NCBI RefSeq assembly: GCF_900316465.1
Contig: NZ_ONDD01000016.1
Span: 1-64,000 of the forward strand
Source of the DNA: an uncultured Fibrobacter sp.
Lineage (GTDB): Bacteria; Fibrobacterota; Fibrobacteria; Fibrobacterales; Fibrobacteraceae
Reading direction: 5' to 3'
Length of the DNA stretch: 64,000 bases
Shown here: one piece after another, positions 54,301-59,798 of the stretch
Numbering within the stretch: position 1 is the stretch's first letter
Layout of the letters: each line of letters opens with the position of its first letter
Translations under genes and position numbers: made by a program
The notes under the pieces: model-generated
The model's input: only the letters and a program-made list of their open reading frames with translations
Databases searched by the model: none
Told to the model about the DNA's origin: nothing

Positions 54301-54328
54301 TCCACAATAAAATCAAATGTCTACGCAT
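42317..54328 (-). CDS. Giant 4003-residue surface protein: lipase-type head, Ig-type stalk, LamG and CBM-like modules, T9SS-type tail
   Basis: Signal peptide 1-19. Residues about 30-330 form an alpha/beta hydrolase of the PGAP1/lipase kind with oxyanion HGAYG and nucleophile S196 in GHSMGG. About 2800 residues of repeated beta-sandwich units follow. A LamG/concanavalin-type domain lies at about 3240-3440 (FENKADYVEGNGIVDFGS, AHVVVTVDSANVKFYVDGEL, IRMYSRALTAAEVEEL). A CBM6-like module lies at about 3450-3580 and two CBM3-like repeats at about 3590-3730 and 3750-3870. The last 80 residues form a T9SS sorting-type domain. It may tether the cell to plant fibre and cleave acyl esters. Cotranscribed with the lipoprotein at 54334-55254 (5-base gap). 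Confidence 0.85.
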   Translation of the reverse strand: MRRHLILLWMLTIVCESWSVPKPMESVENYNILMVHGAYGSDKGIENCSSETLEAVKENKYLTTSDKGANIGYYHDKDRLTSWLESLVFEDTTSYDSLNPFSDYRRSQGFPYIYSWRAFVNPANSSVNNARELGDRKWDGCGHRRSLVEESQEVRAVFDNASTGRKDFGQVALDSIRRHPDLYRQIPSRYILVGHSMGGIASREWIQNSDYYYGDVDKVITLDSPHEGTGALNAQLRMWDHFTVAQNIVSGAIWNAGVAFGLAMIPWENGFMKYAAYGYAGMAFIAANMSPAVWGYLEYWKEDLQHYRDEDPLVAYLNPSRYGQSDHVSKLKSISPHDSLPMFRLLGGRESMTFTDLEDDYPASVAIGWVFPNSYVSAIGNFFTHFDWETIPFNNAFCGFLMGMVGNINVWEKGTSLVSVSSGMADSTESLNSPMVDVKRSDFFAAEYTKRQDDWVTPFLATMKITVVACEVFGIAAEIWGGPAVKTAGEIAIASSGLLALTATGVYTFKDGIGGFKDLGKSHQLPLKKEFQETWFSEEESSYSRIKDGDTSWTPYLMEDFLYERPFVNLALNDVATLDALQEMTDSARNASSLNRNCYYIGSKNGVNCAIGLFKSANDLNSTQKNLPLSSLTTPLRFKSESDWSKMGVKVDRWEKVPGLKSDGAPDDTIVPIRHVERYNVPAITVDNWIEKYSFIVDDLMPHRLRQIRMNFNYQEEIAWECDITKDPDANDVCIVYTRSGGGAWKNIMDSVYVPDSKGKDSLCLKERTVPHPVKKNGQFDFVPGEYGYNNLLAIQKDNQNTVTISTVNKIGLSNTQRFYYLFKATANMLDPVWPKHNMVLNKIKDFKAYASALGYQGFRVMGAKDSIVLESGDTNVAPGSSKEMSMVYESYVDTTRDSTGSLQDLSTAYFTSKWDEGHPAEGKYHWAFVVDIRNMVSDTASKDSSNTYNVSFSVDTTAPIFNIVAEGEMVNPDSMSFVARFAWADSANSPDIRAMRISLEKANGNSRNSNYSRVADFPALYDVCTPEFAIQWNDAVRNSVRDNDGYYRIRTYAVDNAVPDKNTYMKMNNLVDVIAGSPGNVPESLWPDSNDSLNVFVTYDTFFVDTKHPELLNPRLKTASSSGSLYPQLQDKKPARNSSFAYASYDSLLKISYVVRDSLDGRDSELVTIAWQFVHDGDPTKVDHAGDSVHVTAGDIADTSWTEMAGMRLEDGDYEIRALVRDAAKNDSLYRLPKKLRVDKTAPYIESLVSTKLIYPDSDNSYSAKIVVDEHNDVNSNRTGMNCYYQVSGSGRTTSWKKVSNKTLKNDSVTFNLDSIGDMRGKCSLEAVCIDAAGNASVKTDLFFIGERTPVISSPRDSAVYTSLIAITGVAPPVKLEDSLNTIYRLRYANIDSLGTDGALEWKTSNIFVVSALQNSSHRNVSKVSQSNDAVLGYLDRKIGENKYLEGMFAIELGVCAGENCIDGPDNLWKTDTTLILLGDSRDDLFGDNPNWRFSSKPDTAMHIGTDTLRLSLYQSGKFNGSYFLRVYAEDSMHVGMFDESVSRAWCNPYYGVPADTSSDSSAVWFYELDGQYHLKWKGLVAGDTLKVSYDSSGFGDVCSYSGCESRSVAFDMGLFSATINSYLEDFPEWIPPSKISHEMFLFGDSGHVVMTATEAFRVSRTVLYGDSTLPKMKVYFGSSGDDGFYWIADGQIGSDSLNPLVMGWTVNPRAYGLTFAWTGTTETGKYPASGKMTIYAEVTENVASNPHVFLDTASVEIVPDSLRISLADTLPDFVLLKNDSTKVCKLDTTDENACEKRVLWLRTMVAKYGIKNRDAYVGIYVVNDLDTFELQDISTTERRANSSDTAYQVSWNGKDGQGHVKLEIGEYKLLIVANSMDGENSTTAEAVFKVKHAETMVDMTPDNPKNEHVTVPSIHVSEALYDSRVGAYRYEPVADYLVKANLTGWKLPDSLRNGEIPLTGQISGSQEIIGYDPKRFSLAIKRHRKELDLVAVRYLRYNTFYIDCGDYYPFTDCKQEGVKQHERIFVDTLHFNSMTKSITLTESKKANDAIGYYGYDFKKYDENAYDITVFTLSGWQKFLDEFSAYNKSPLDEISYDPIKQSEYQVWTLDKIRTTEIKFPSPHESYGHDCGPRYSFDVVEPGCRSDSTLDSVCVNGDSNYDMNANLFKIEINPGANGKYYTDNFVINRTGGDHYAYTKLEFNVTYTIPDTAYWNAAFGMDNLVNRTVRFDHTNMTVFGNDGSGYWAALDSLRRVKNDAFLVGMGSYHDGNEWKFDKTYGLLTPFETQRLHYFPSSYLEGGLNTFLFADEDSAYSQAARFDLRFYTPSSKDDFFEAKVLGDLAPYEPSDQCNSDSTNILAAMGIPGFCEIKYSGISDTVKHTPYFAANTNVEFFVGRNTRWSSVRHRDTIAYPAAKSVTELVKDSVCKDSGQDWNFVNNGMSLCYKYYNLGSRAHYYYGDYTDSTWLSLVTHDSIINNIENAASRVFNSPQDYLYMNVVMASEIGKNDAAFTVKPSSDDYDNVTNQYYIRLDTAVKINSELVGGSVHAKVESLKLDLSNIKVPESVFSLSNNAEILYIKADSLMVDTFYRMSKDPQAKSPVRPNVDTLTRNQIYRNDDVWVNDVVVNSAELMHLDSSKHSHLLLDRLFPDSVNMLVKFRNVDSITVKRPKEFVEVRAYLDSGINYRLAYLNGDAFYAYPKNMLDSVWRDSLKADSSGWYRLGWFDVNRLQGNTQLMLLWGDDDRTMSNFSKFDMVIGSLVDSSDYKTVKSLFEEVSVTFPKNSVDTVKNITVRTVDAKDYSFEVFNNLALKGPIVEVLPSMTFANSSALPRVQMKISREEMVAMRATPQTVRLYKVDFTGKKFVPLNNALYGFLNADGSDVLDGAKPLQCNNKSTDPRCAGNDSTWAYLLISAETKTFSVFTAMDSTIAETPNFSVTVLPEIASTANRTVRVDGISRFKLYVDDDALWANRDDVTPPDTLAFTADSNGFAHVMLPSRNNNIDTSYVFVVALSEPDSNGSVVELPAAPAVARALTVNTQFACSVPSDSLWLGLDNGYMAYGASCTHPGYGLVSLYRDGRIVAEIRGEIPDTIIYDGAKAAGTSELGKISTGVYESRYIGVSALGMDMQMAGPRVYTDSLRPAIRNFSVQDSSEVLDRIFTATADVYDSESGIARVIVTPVFGGDTLRVMNVIPDSVGHVSASVRISRKQLAECTGCYLSMEVRVEDYGHNHAEQKYVSEKLYPYPTELALWYPARESGGRIVHELLGTGHDLDLYKKMKNPWGSDVGLYFENKADYVEGNGIVDFGSTDSYSFEARIKRGNSYGTWRRILGFTGVNGLDIKLVQSGSVLELIEGSNSWLSGSILPNQKTWAHVVVTVDSANVKFYVDGELKASKKSGIMLDRELEGVFSMGKSSDFLSYLGNVADIRMYSRALTAAEVEELSKPVTDAGEVSDIIVVAVKDMDAVSGFSNQFSCSVAGNKYLESSDSATLTMSVIVENAADYNVVLYARSVMAGDKPVYVGESSLLTGIASVSNTWRAVTVSGVSVHLAAGAHTLTLKVPAGVQIGGAALTTANIPASMIAWGISTSDKVAGITPADTVRKVKSYLRYEGYPETSTLRPRIRLRNVSNEPLNGFSVRYYFRGEDAATASVERYWPNNVETFPAVHSESANTGYVEWMFTETIPVAGTVFSGDGPHFGLFSSGNIPWDASDDPSFVDPYSGLAANIDGFYEDVGVIVLDSDNNLIGGSCAEMEDPVSLEAKVRVLASDMREDHRASEIHFKVENTGNVVLKNFDVRYYFFVEEGLAPDYELDDKSECASASMENLGSGRWQVTVHCDKPLAAGKTWQNPVKVALHLPGWAEIWNANDDPSHDSLGTTVRETRGICVFDSTGYMLYGNVPAWTLSTPDEVNPDSVYNVDFGYRAPGNSIPVIRTPEGLVVTMDNWSYVELSLVTAKGAPVKNIFAGTLAPGEQFVRVDWAGIDMNKTYLMFKVNGSIKSTKNLSLL

Positions 54329-54333
54329 TACTC

Positions 54334-55254
54334 TTACTCCAAATTCACAACAACTTCATCATTTTCATAAAATGTCAAACCACCACGCCATATCACACCA
54401 GAACAAACTACTTTGCCATCAATAAGACTACATAAATTAGCGTTAGGTTGCAAAATATTTCCCCAGAAATCACCAACACTAAATTTTATTGGAACATCAA
54501 TAGTATCAACGCCATTTCGCAAAAGAACAGCTTCAAAAGGAAGCTCTCCGGGCATAAAGCAATACACATCATCGCCCCATGCTCTCACGTCGTCACATTT
54601 TTCAGTCCATTTCAGGTTTTCATCCAACCTTTTATACACAAGAGTCTTCGAAATTGTATCCAAAATCGCATATTGGCATGAATCTCCACCACGAGTCAGC
54701 TTATTACCTTGCGCATAAATTTTTCCATCAAGCCATGTTCTAAGTTTTCTCACATTAAAGCCTACGGAACATCCGTCTTTATTCTCCTTAACATTCACCT
54801 TATATGGTTTTTTTCCTATCTTCCAAAAGGAATACACATTCCCCATGTCGTTTGTCAAATGATTTACGTTTCCACCCCATATTACAGAATCACTCAGCTG
54901 GCCCAATCCATAGTTGAAATTTTCCTCCATACCGTTGTCCAGTGAATCAATAAACACCGGCCCATCTAACTGCACTCGATAATTGTAAATAAAGACAGCC
55001 TGATTTCCTTTACCACTTCCAACCTGGTCACCATCTTCATCAGTTCTTTCATACCAATTCCGTGCATTATACGCAATCACCAAAGAGTCATCAATAAAAC
55101 CGACAATAGATTTTTCAGTTCTATGTTCAGCCCACTCAAAATGGGTACCCTCATCAAACCAGCTAGAGCACCCCCACATGCTTACGCAAGCAAGCACAAA
55201 ACACAAGGCACAAAGGCGCCTTGCATACATTTTACTTACAATCCAAAATTTCAT
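54334..55254 (-). CDS. Surface lipoprotein upstream of the giant protein
   Basis: A 306-residue lipoprotein with the lipidated Cys at residue 29 (VSMWGC). It is beta-rich, with Trp/Tyr-rich segments. The family is not recognised; it could be an assembly partner of the giant protein. The start at 55254 has GGAGGA seven bases ahead. A consensus promoter (TTGACA, 17 bases, TAATTT) lies at 55294-55322 on the same strand, so this gene probably heads the transcript for the giant gene. Confidence 0.75.
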   Translation of the reverse strand: MKFWIVSKMYARRLCALCFVLACVSMWGCSSWFDEGTHFEWAEHRTEKSIVGFIDDSLVIAYNARNWYERTDEDGDQVGSGKGNQAVFIYNYRVQLDGPVFIDSLDNGMEENFNYGLGQLSDSVIWGGNVNHLTNDMGNVYSFWKIGKKPYKVNVKENKDGCSVGFNVRKLRTWLDGKIYAQGNKLTRGGDSCQYAILDTISKTLVYKRLDENLKWTEKCDDVRAWGDDVYCFMPGELPFEAVLLRNGVDTIDVPIKFSVGDFWGNILQPNANLCSLIDGKVVCSGVIWRGGLTFYENDEVVVNLE

Positions 55255-55293
55255 AGGAGAATCCTCCAGATTCCTAATCCTAAATTTTTTTGC

Positions 55294-55322
55294 AAATTAA
55301 AAATCTATTCGCTGAGTGTCAA
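55294..55322 (-). promoter_or_regulatory. Promoter of the giant-protein operon
   Basis: On the minus strand TTGACA (plus strand 55317-55322), a 17-base spacer and TAATTT (55294-55299). It lies 40 bases before the ATG at 55254, in an AT-rich 200-base gap. Confidence 0.6.
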
Positions 55323-55451
55323 CAATTTGTATGCAATTTATAACAACAAACTACCAACAATTATTAACAGATGGCTATTTTTTGAAAAAAAAGCGTTTGT
55401 TCTAAATTTGTTTACAAATTATATTTTTGTTACGCCAGATTAAATTCATTT

Positions 55452-56231
55452 TTAAAATACAGGATAATCCCTGACGCATCTGACAGAAAAAAGCTCCGTT
55501 TTATTGATTGCTTCAAATCTTCCACGAAAACATACATCATCATAAACATACGCAAGTTGTTCATTATATTCATCTACAGTCCACAACACGGCGCACTCTC
55601 CCAATTTATGGAACCCCTCTCCATAACCACTAGGTTTTAAATTGAAGCCATATTCATCCGTCCCCTTTAAGCTATCCGGCCACCCATCTACAGATCTTAA
55701 AAGAGCTTCAATCTCTCTTATACTTGATTTAGGATGTCGAGCCAATAAAAAATACCAAAGTTTTTCTCGGTAATCACTCTCTGTTGGCATGCGCCAACCT
55801 TCAGGACAAATTCCACGTACATTCGAACCCAAATTGTACAATCTTGCGCCACCCTCCACACGTGCAGTATCGCCAATAGCAACACTCCACCAATACAAGC
55901 GACCATAGCGCTCGCAATTTACCGGATTTTCATCATAGCACGCACTATTTATCTCACGTGAAGAGATAAATGGCCTATTATCGCACTCAATTATATCACC
56001 TCTACCATCTGTACAAAGTTCATGAAATACGTAATAATTCAGATTTTCCGCCATCCATTCAAGGCCATTTATAACTGTGGTCTTATATGTATGGCCGTCT
56101 CTAGCATCATATAGAGTCCCAAATATTGGTTCATAATCAGGTACAGCTTCTGCCGATGCAGAAGAACCCTTTTCTTCGCTGCAACTACAAAGGAGCAGAG
56201 CTATAGCAAAACTGAAAACATGTTTTATCAT
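55452..56231 (-). CDS. FISUMP-domain lipoprotein
   Basis: A 259-residue lipoprotein with the lipidated Cys at residue 17 (LLLCSC). The FISUMP domain has VINGLEWMAENLNY, YGRLYWWSVA, CPEGWRMPTESDYRE and SVRCVRDYP. Two inserts rich in Cys (ELCTDGRGDIIECD, ACYDENPVNC) suggest disulfides. GAGGAC precedes the ATG at 56231; the 12 upstream codons are unsupported. It ends the group of small surface genes from 58243 down, all on this strand. Confidence 0.88.
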   Translation of the reverse strand: MIKHVFSFAIALLLCSCSEEKGSSASAEAVPDYEPIFGTLYDARDGHTYKTTVINGLEWMAENLNYYVFHELCTDGRGDIIECDNRPFISSREINSACYDENPVNCERYGRLYWWSVAIGDTARVEGGARLYNLGSNVRGICPEGWRMPTESDYREKLWYFLLARHPKSSIREIEALLRSVDGWPDSLKGTDEYGFNLKPSGYGEGFHKLGECAVLWTVDEYNEQLAYVYDDVCFRGRFEAINKTELFSVRCVRDYPVF

Positions 56232-56273
56232 AAAGTCCTCATACAAAAAGTACAAAGAAAACTTCATCTCGCG

Positions 56274-56723
56274 CTACCGGTACTCGTCAATTGCTTTTTC
56301 CAAATAATGCCCAGAAACAAATCCGCCAGTAATACCGACAACAAACGAAGCGGCCGAGCCAATGAAGAGGTATTTGTTATAAGGATTTTCAGTCACAAAT
56401 CCACCCACAAGCATCATTCCACTAGCCCCTGCAAAAAGATATGCAAACGCCCTAACCCAATTAGACGCCTTAGCATAAGGTCTAGAATATTCGTTCGCGA
56501 GCAAATATCGCCTCATCTCGGACAAATCGTTCACGACTTTTCCATCTAGATAAAACTCCGTACCTATCAGCAAATCATCGTAGTATATCATATGATGTTC
56601 ACTGGACACATCTTCTACATTTTCTTCCGCCAGCACATCTTCTTGTTCAGCAGGTAACACCTGTGCAAACAAACCACAGGGAATCAGCAACGCCAATACA
56701 ATCGCTTTAAATAGGTTTCTCAT
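56274..56723 (-). CDS. Small exported membrane protein, tandem paralogue A
   Basis: A 149-residue protein with a signal peptide (AIVLALLIPCGLFAQVLP) almost identical to that of the next gene. The mature part holds an acidic segment and then two hydrophobic spans at about 95-115 and 125-145. The end, HYLEKAIDEYR, mirrors LHIAIDDYR of its neighbour. The start at 56723 is an ATG; an in-frame TTG two codons earlier is less likely. Function unknown. The pair arose by duplication. Confidence 0.75.
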   Translation of the reverse strand: MRNLFKAIVLALLIPCGLFAQVLPAEQEDVLAEENVEDVSSEHHMIYYDDLLIGTEFYLDGKVVNDLSEMRRYLLANEYSRPYAKASNWVRAFAYLFAGASGMMLVGGFVTENPYNKYLFIGSAASFVVGITGGFVSGHYLEKAIDEYR

Positions 56724-56738
56724 CGGCAATTAATTCCA

Positions 56739-57224
56739 TTATCGATAATCATCAATTGCAATATGCAATTCTGTCACCGACGTGATACCTAGAGCCAATC
56801 CTGCAGCAAACGATACACCCCAAGAAATCCCAATAGCTTTAGATCCCGTGGCAAGAAAAAGAGGACACGCAACAGCTGTATACAAAAGACTCCCTACCCC
56901 CAAAAACCACGTTACACGAGAAGCCCAATAATTTCCACGCGATTCCGGGTTCGCCTTTAAATATGGATAAAGCTTATCCACATCAACCTTTTCATAATCC
57001 AGTTTATATTCCCACTTCAAAAGCCCCACTTCACGATACAACATCTTGTGGCAAAGCATCGGATCTTTTTCAAAACAAGTATTACCATTGACATCATATC
57101 CATTAACAGCATCTACCTCAATACTATCTTGAAGTTCGCTTTTTAACGTGTCAGGTAACACCTGCGCAAATAACGCGCAAGGAATCAAAAACGCAAGGGC
57201 AATCGCTTTAAGCAGGTTATTCAT
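56739..57224 (-). CDS. Small exported membrane protein, tandem paralogue B
   Basis: A 161-residue protein. The signal peptide AIALAFLIPCALFAQVLP and the C-terminal AIDDYR match the neighbouring gene at 56274. Two hydrophobic spans lie at about 105-125 and 130-150. Cys residues at about 50-60 (GNTCFEKDPMLCHK) may form a disulfide. Function unknown. It lies 15 bases upstream of its paralogue. Confidence 0.75.
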   Translation of the reverse strand: MNNLLKAIALAFLIPCALFAQVLPDTLKSELQDSIEVDAVNGYDVNGNTCFEKDPMLCHKMLYREVGLLKWEYKLDYEKVDVDKLYPYLKANPESRGNYWASRVTWFLGVGSLLYTAVACPLFLATGSKAIGISWGVSFAAGLALGITSVTELHIAIDDYR

Positions 57225-57227
57225 ACA

Positions 57228-57809
57228 CTAGAAAATATTGTACTGAACAGAAAGACCGAAACCACCGACAAACAGAGTTTCGTTATTGTTGCCATTCCAA
57301 CTACGGGTCTTGCCATAACGCCAATGAACCATGTTGTAGTTCGCCGTCACGCCAACAAGCAAGTTGTCCATTACATAATAACCCAAACGGAATCCGTATT
57401 TCGGGTATAAACGTTCCTGGTCAATAAATTTTTCGCCGACCTTTTCTTCCATGTAATCCGAAAAATTCGAATAGGTCAGCAAGTACGAAAGACCGCCAAA
57501 CGCTTCAACATAAACATTATGAATCTTGACAGACCAAGAAACCAAATGGATATCGAGCATATACAGCGATACACTCTCGTCGCCATCGTCGTACGAATAC
57601 CCCGCACGCGTGAGTCCAAAGGACATCTTGTAGTCCACCATATTTTCCGGTTCGTCAAAAACACCAACGCCAAGGGTATAGCCCACAATACCGGCCGGGC
57701 GGTATACGTTATTTTTGCACTGCAGTCTGGAATCACCCAAATTACCAAAAGCAAAAAAGGCATTCGCATATGTCGCAACAAGGAACAGGCAAAGGATTAG
57801 TACACGCAT
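57228..57809 (-). CDS. Outer-membrane beta-barrel-type protein
   Basis: A 193-residue protein with a signal peptide (1-17). The mature part alternates amphipathic strands with aromatic girdles (YGFRLGYYVMDNLLVGVTANYN, GGFGLSVQYNIF) and ends on Phe, as outer-membrane barrels of eight strands do. Its start overlaps the preceding lipoprotein gene by 13 bases and its stop lies 3 bases before the gene at 56739-57224. It belongs to the tightly packed cluster 58243-55452. Function unknown. Confidence 0.75.
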   Translation of the reverse strand: MRVLILCLFLVATYANAFFAFGNLGDSRLQCKNNVYRPAGIVGYTLGVGVFDEPENMVDYKMSFGLTRAGYSYDDGDESVSLYMLDIHLVSWSVKIHNVYVEAFGGLSYLLTYSNFSDYMEEKVGEKFIDQERLYPKYGFRLGYYVMDNLLVGVTANYNMVHWRYGKTRSWNGNNNETLFVGGFGLSVQYNIF

Positions 57810-58243
57810 CTTGCCCCCTTCTGCTTTGAATAAATGGCTTCACGCCAATAATAAGGCATTGGACCATCAACAAACAATTGTTCTTCAGCACCACCTAAAT
57901 AATTCATCACCGCATTGTGGGGACCATTCATACGGAAATTGACGTTCATCGTCCCATCCGCTTCTGGGCCCTGAGATTCAACATCCCATACGTAAACAGA
58001 ATCATTATAGGGAGACTCTAGATTCACATCTTCTTTCGAATAAAGACGGGTATGAAAATGCAAGACACTGTCTACACACATCTCTGCGCACAAAAAATCT
58101 CTATCACCCATTCCTTCATAGTAATAGCACCCTTGAATATCTTCAAGTGATACCGCCTTATCGGGCGCCGTCGTAAATCCCTGATCCAAGAAAGAACACC
58201 CAGCCAAAAGCAACAGAGCCGTTGCAGCCAATAACATTTTCAT
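57797..58243 (-). CDS. Small lipoprotein heading the surface-gene cluster
   Basis: A 148-residue lipoprotein with the lipidated Cys at residue 16 (LLLAGC). The mature part is acidic, with Cys pairs (DIQGCYYYEG, FLCAEMCVD). It recalls small periplasmic lipoproteins of unknown role. GAGGAGA precedes the ATG at 58243. An upstream extension of 30 codons lacks support. It overlaps the outer-membrane protein gene. Confidence 0.75.
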   Translation of the reverse strand: MKMLLAATALLLLAGCSFLDQGFTTAPDKAVSLEDIQGCYYYEGMGDRDFLCAEMCVDSVLHFHTRLYSKEDVNLESPYNDSVYVWDVESQGPEADGTMNVNFRMNGPHNAVMNYLGGAEEQLFVDGPMPYYWREAIYSKQKGARCVY

Positions 58244-58293
58244 AAAATGTCTCCTCGCACCCAAATCTAACAAATTAACATTCCCGCGTAAAG

Positions 58294-58330
58294 TAAAAAA
58301 ATAGTCCCGCGAAATTATCGCAGGACTATT
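58294..58330 (-). terminator. Intrinsic terminator after the first GH45 gene
   Basis: A 12-bp stem with one mismatch (58300-58311 with 58317-58330 after a 5-base loop) reads on the minus strand into seven Ts. It lies about 20 bases after the stop of the gene at 58351. Confidence 0.8.
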
Positions 58331-58350
58331 CAAATCGCGTTGTTTCCGGC

Positions 58351-59778
58351 TTATTGCACGTCACAACCGGCGCTCGGGTTGACCCAACCGTCTTCCGGAG
58401 GAGCCTCGCCCGCCTTCCAGCAATGGAGCGTATCGAGCACGTCGCCTTCCTTGAAAGTGGACCAGTCCGTCACCTTCTTGAAGTTGTTTTCTAGAGAGGT
58501 GTTGTATCGGCTCATGTAATGGTCAATCAAGTACTGCGGACATTCCACTTCTTCAATGTAGTAGGTCGGATTGTCTGCGGCCATGTACCAGTCGGCAAAC
58601 CAGTGGCAACCGCGCAACAGGTTCGGGAGGCCGGCGTCGCCGAAGGCCGCGTCGCACATATCCTTGATGCAGGTCTGGTATGCGGCGAGAGTAGCGTCGT
58701 AACCGAGCTGGTTCTGGCATTCGGTCAGGAACCCGCCAAAGCCTGCGCCCCAGTTAAAGTCGCTGCCTTTTTTCACCTGAGTTGTAAGAGCGTCAAAGGC
58801 GCCCACGCCACCGCCCGGCACCATCAAGTCGAACTGACCTGCCGGAAGATTAGGATTGCCGCCAGCCACATCCATACCGATGTTAGAGGCCATCACAATC
58901 ATGTGCTTGCCCTTGAGAGCCTTGTGGGTTTCCCTGGGCGGGTTGTTTTCCATCTCGTTCGCGAAGTGGCCATCGTACTGCAAGTGATAGCACTTGCCGC
59001 ACTTGCTATCGGCAGTGCCTGCAACGTATGCATAGGCAAGAGTGTCGTTCACGGCAATCGGCGCCATGTCGGTGCAGGTGAACACGCCCTTTTCCTTTTC
59101 GTCACCGCAAGCGCTTCTGGTCCCGTTGTAACCGAACCAGGACTTCGTTACGTCACCCAAGGTAAAGGTGGGAACTTCGACATCGTGGATGTTGCAGTTA
59201 CGCGCAGTGCCAAAGTCGGCAAGGAACGCCTCGTTGGAAGAAGTATCTGCACGGGTTTTATCGTTAGAGCTTTCCTTAAGCCAGGAACAATGCGGCTTAC
59301 AGGCGTCCCAGTAGCGGGTATTCCAGCCACGTTTTGCCGTAGCGCTAATGTCCTTGGTGTATTCGGCCGGAGGCGCACCGTAAGATTCAAGAGTCGGGAA
59401 CCCGTCGGGGCCCAGTTCCGGATCCGTATTCACGGAGCCGCTGCTTGCAACAGGGTCAGCGCCCGCACTCGACGTCGGATTCGTCGGATCAGTCGGGTTC
59501 GTGCCGCCCGCAGACGACGTCGGGTTCGTAGGATCGGTCGGATTCGTGCCGGCCGCGCTCGACGTCGGATTTTGCGTATTGCCAGGGTTCTGCGTGTTAC
59601 CCGGATTGCTCGGGTCTGTCACTCCGCCCGAAGAATACGGATTGTCGACTACGCCCGTACCCGGGTCAACAGCCGAGTTCGGATCTGTAGCATTGTTCGA
59701 AGCGGCATCGTCACCGCAAGCGCAAATCATGGCAACCGCGCCTGCAGCAAGCATGGACTTAAACAGTTTACGTTTCAT
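58351..59778 (-). CDS. Lipid-anchored GH45 endoglucanase, copy 1
   Basis: A 475-residue cell-surface endo-1,4-beta-glucanase. The lipobox is MICAC with Cys at 21. An Asn/Pro/Thr/Ser linker with repeated NPTDPTNPTSSAGG units follows to about 115. The GH45 domain spans about 145-440. It keeps the family's TRYWDACKPHCSW block with the nucleophile-assigned D158. The acid block is GQFDLMVPGGGVG with D317. Many Cys are placed as in GH45 enzymes. GAGGAT precedes the ATG. It lies 20 bases after its paralogue at 59799 with no terminator seen between, so the two are probably cotranscribed. Terminal residues beyond 440 are unassigned. Confidence 0.9.
   Translation of the reverse strand: MKRKLFKSMLAAGAVAMICACGDDAASNNATDPNSAVDPGTGVVDNPYSSGGVTDPSNPGNTQNPGNTQNPTSSAAGTNPTDPTNPTSSAGGTNPTDPTNPTSSAGADPVASSGSVNTDPELGPDGFPTLESYGAPPAEYTKDISATAKRGWNTRYWDACKPHCSWLKESSNDKTRADTSSNEAFLADFGTARNCNIHDVEVPTFTLGDVTKSWFGYNGTRSACGDEKEKGVFTCTDMAPIAVNDTLAYAYVAGTADSKCGKCYHLQYDGHFANEMENNPPRETHKALKGKHMIVMASNIGMDVAGGNPNLPAGQFDLMVPGGGVGAFDALTTQVKKGSDFNWGAGFGGFLTECQNQLGYDATLAAYQTCIKDMCDAAFGDAGLPNLLRGCHWFADWYMAADNPTYYIEEVECPQYLIDHYMSRYNTSLENNFKKVTDWSTFKEGDVLDTLHCWKAGEAPPEDGWVNPSAGCDVQ
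59465..59640. repeat. Coding repeats of the GH45 copy-1 linker
   Basis: Near-identical units coding for NPTDPTNPTSSAGG-type segments recur several times in tandem inside the linker. They resemble slippage-prone DNA and would allow linker length to vary between strains. Confidence 0.7.
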
Positions 59779-59798
59779 AAATCCTCGTTACGGGGCGA

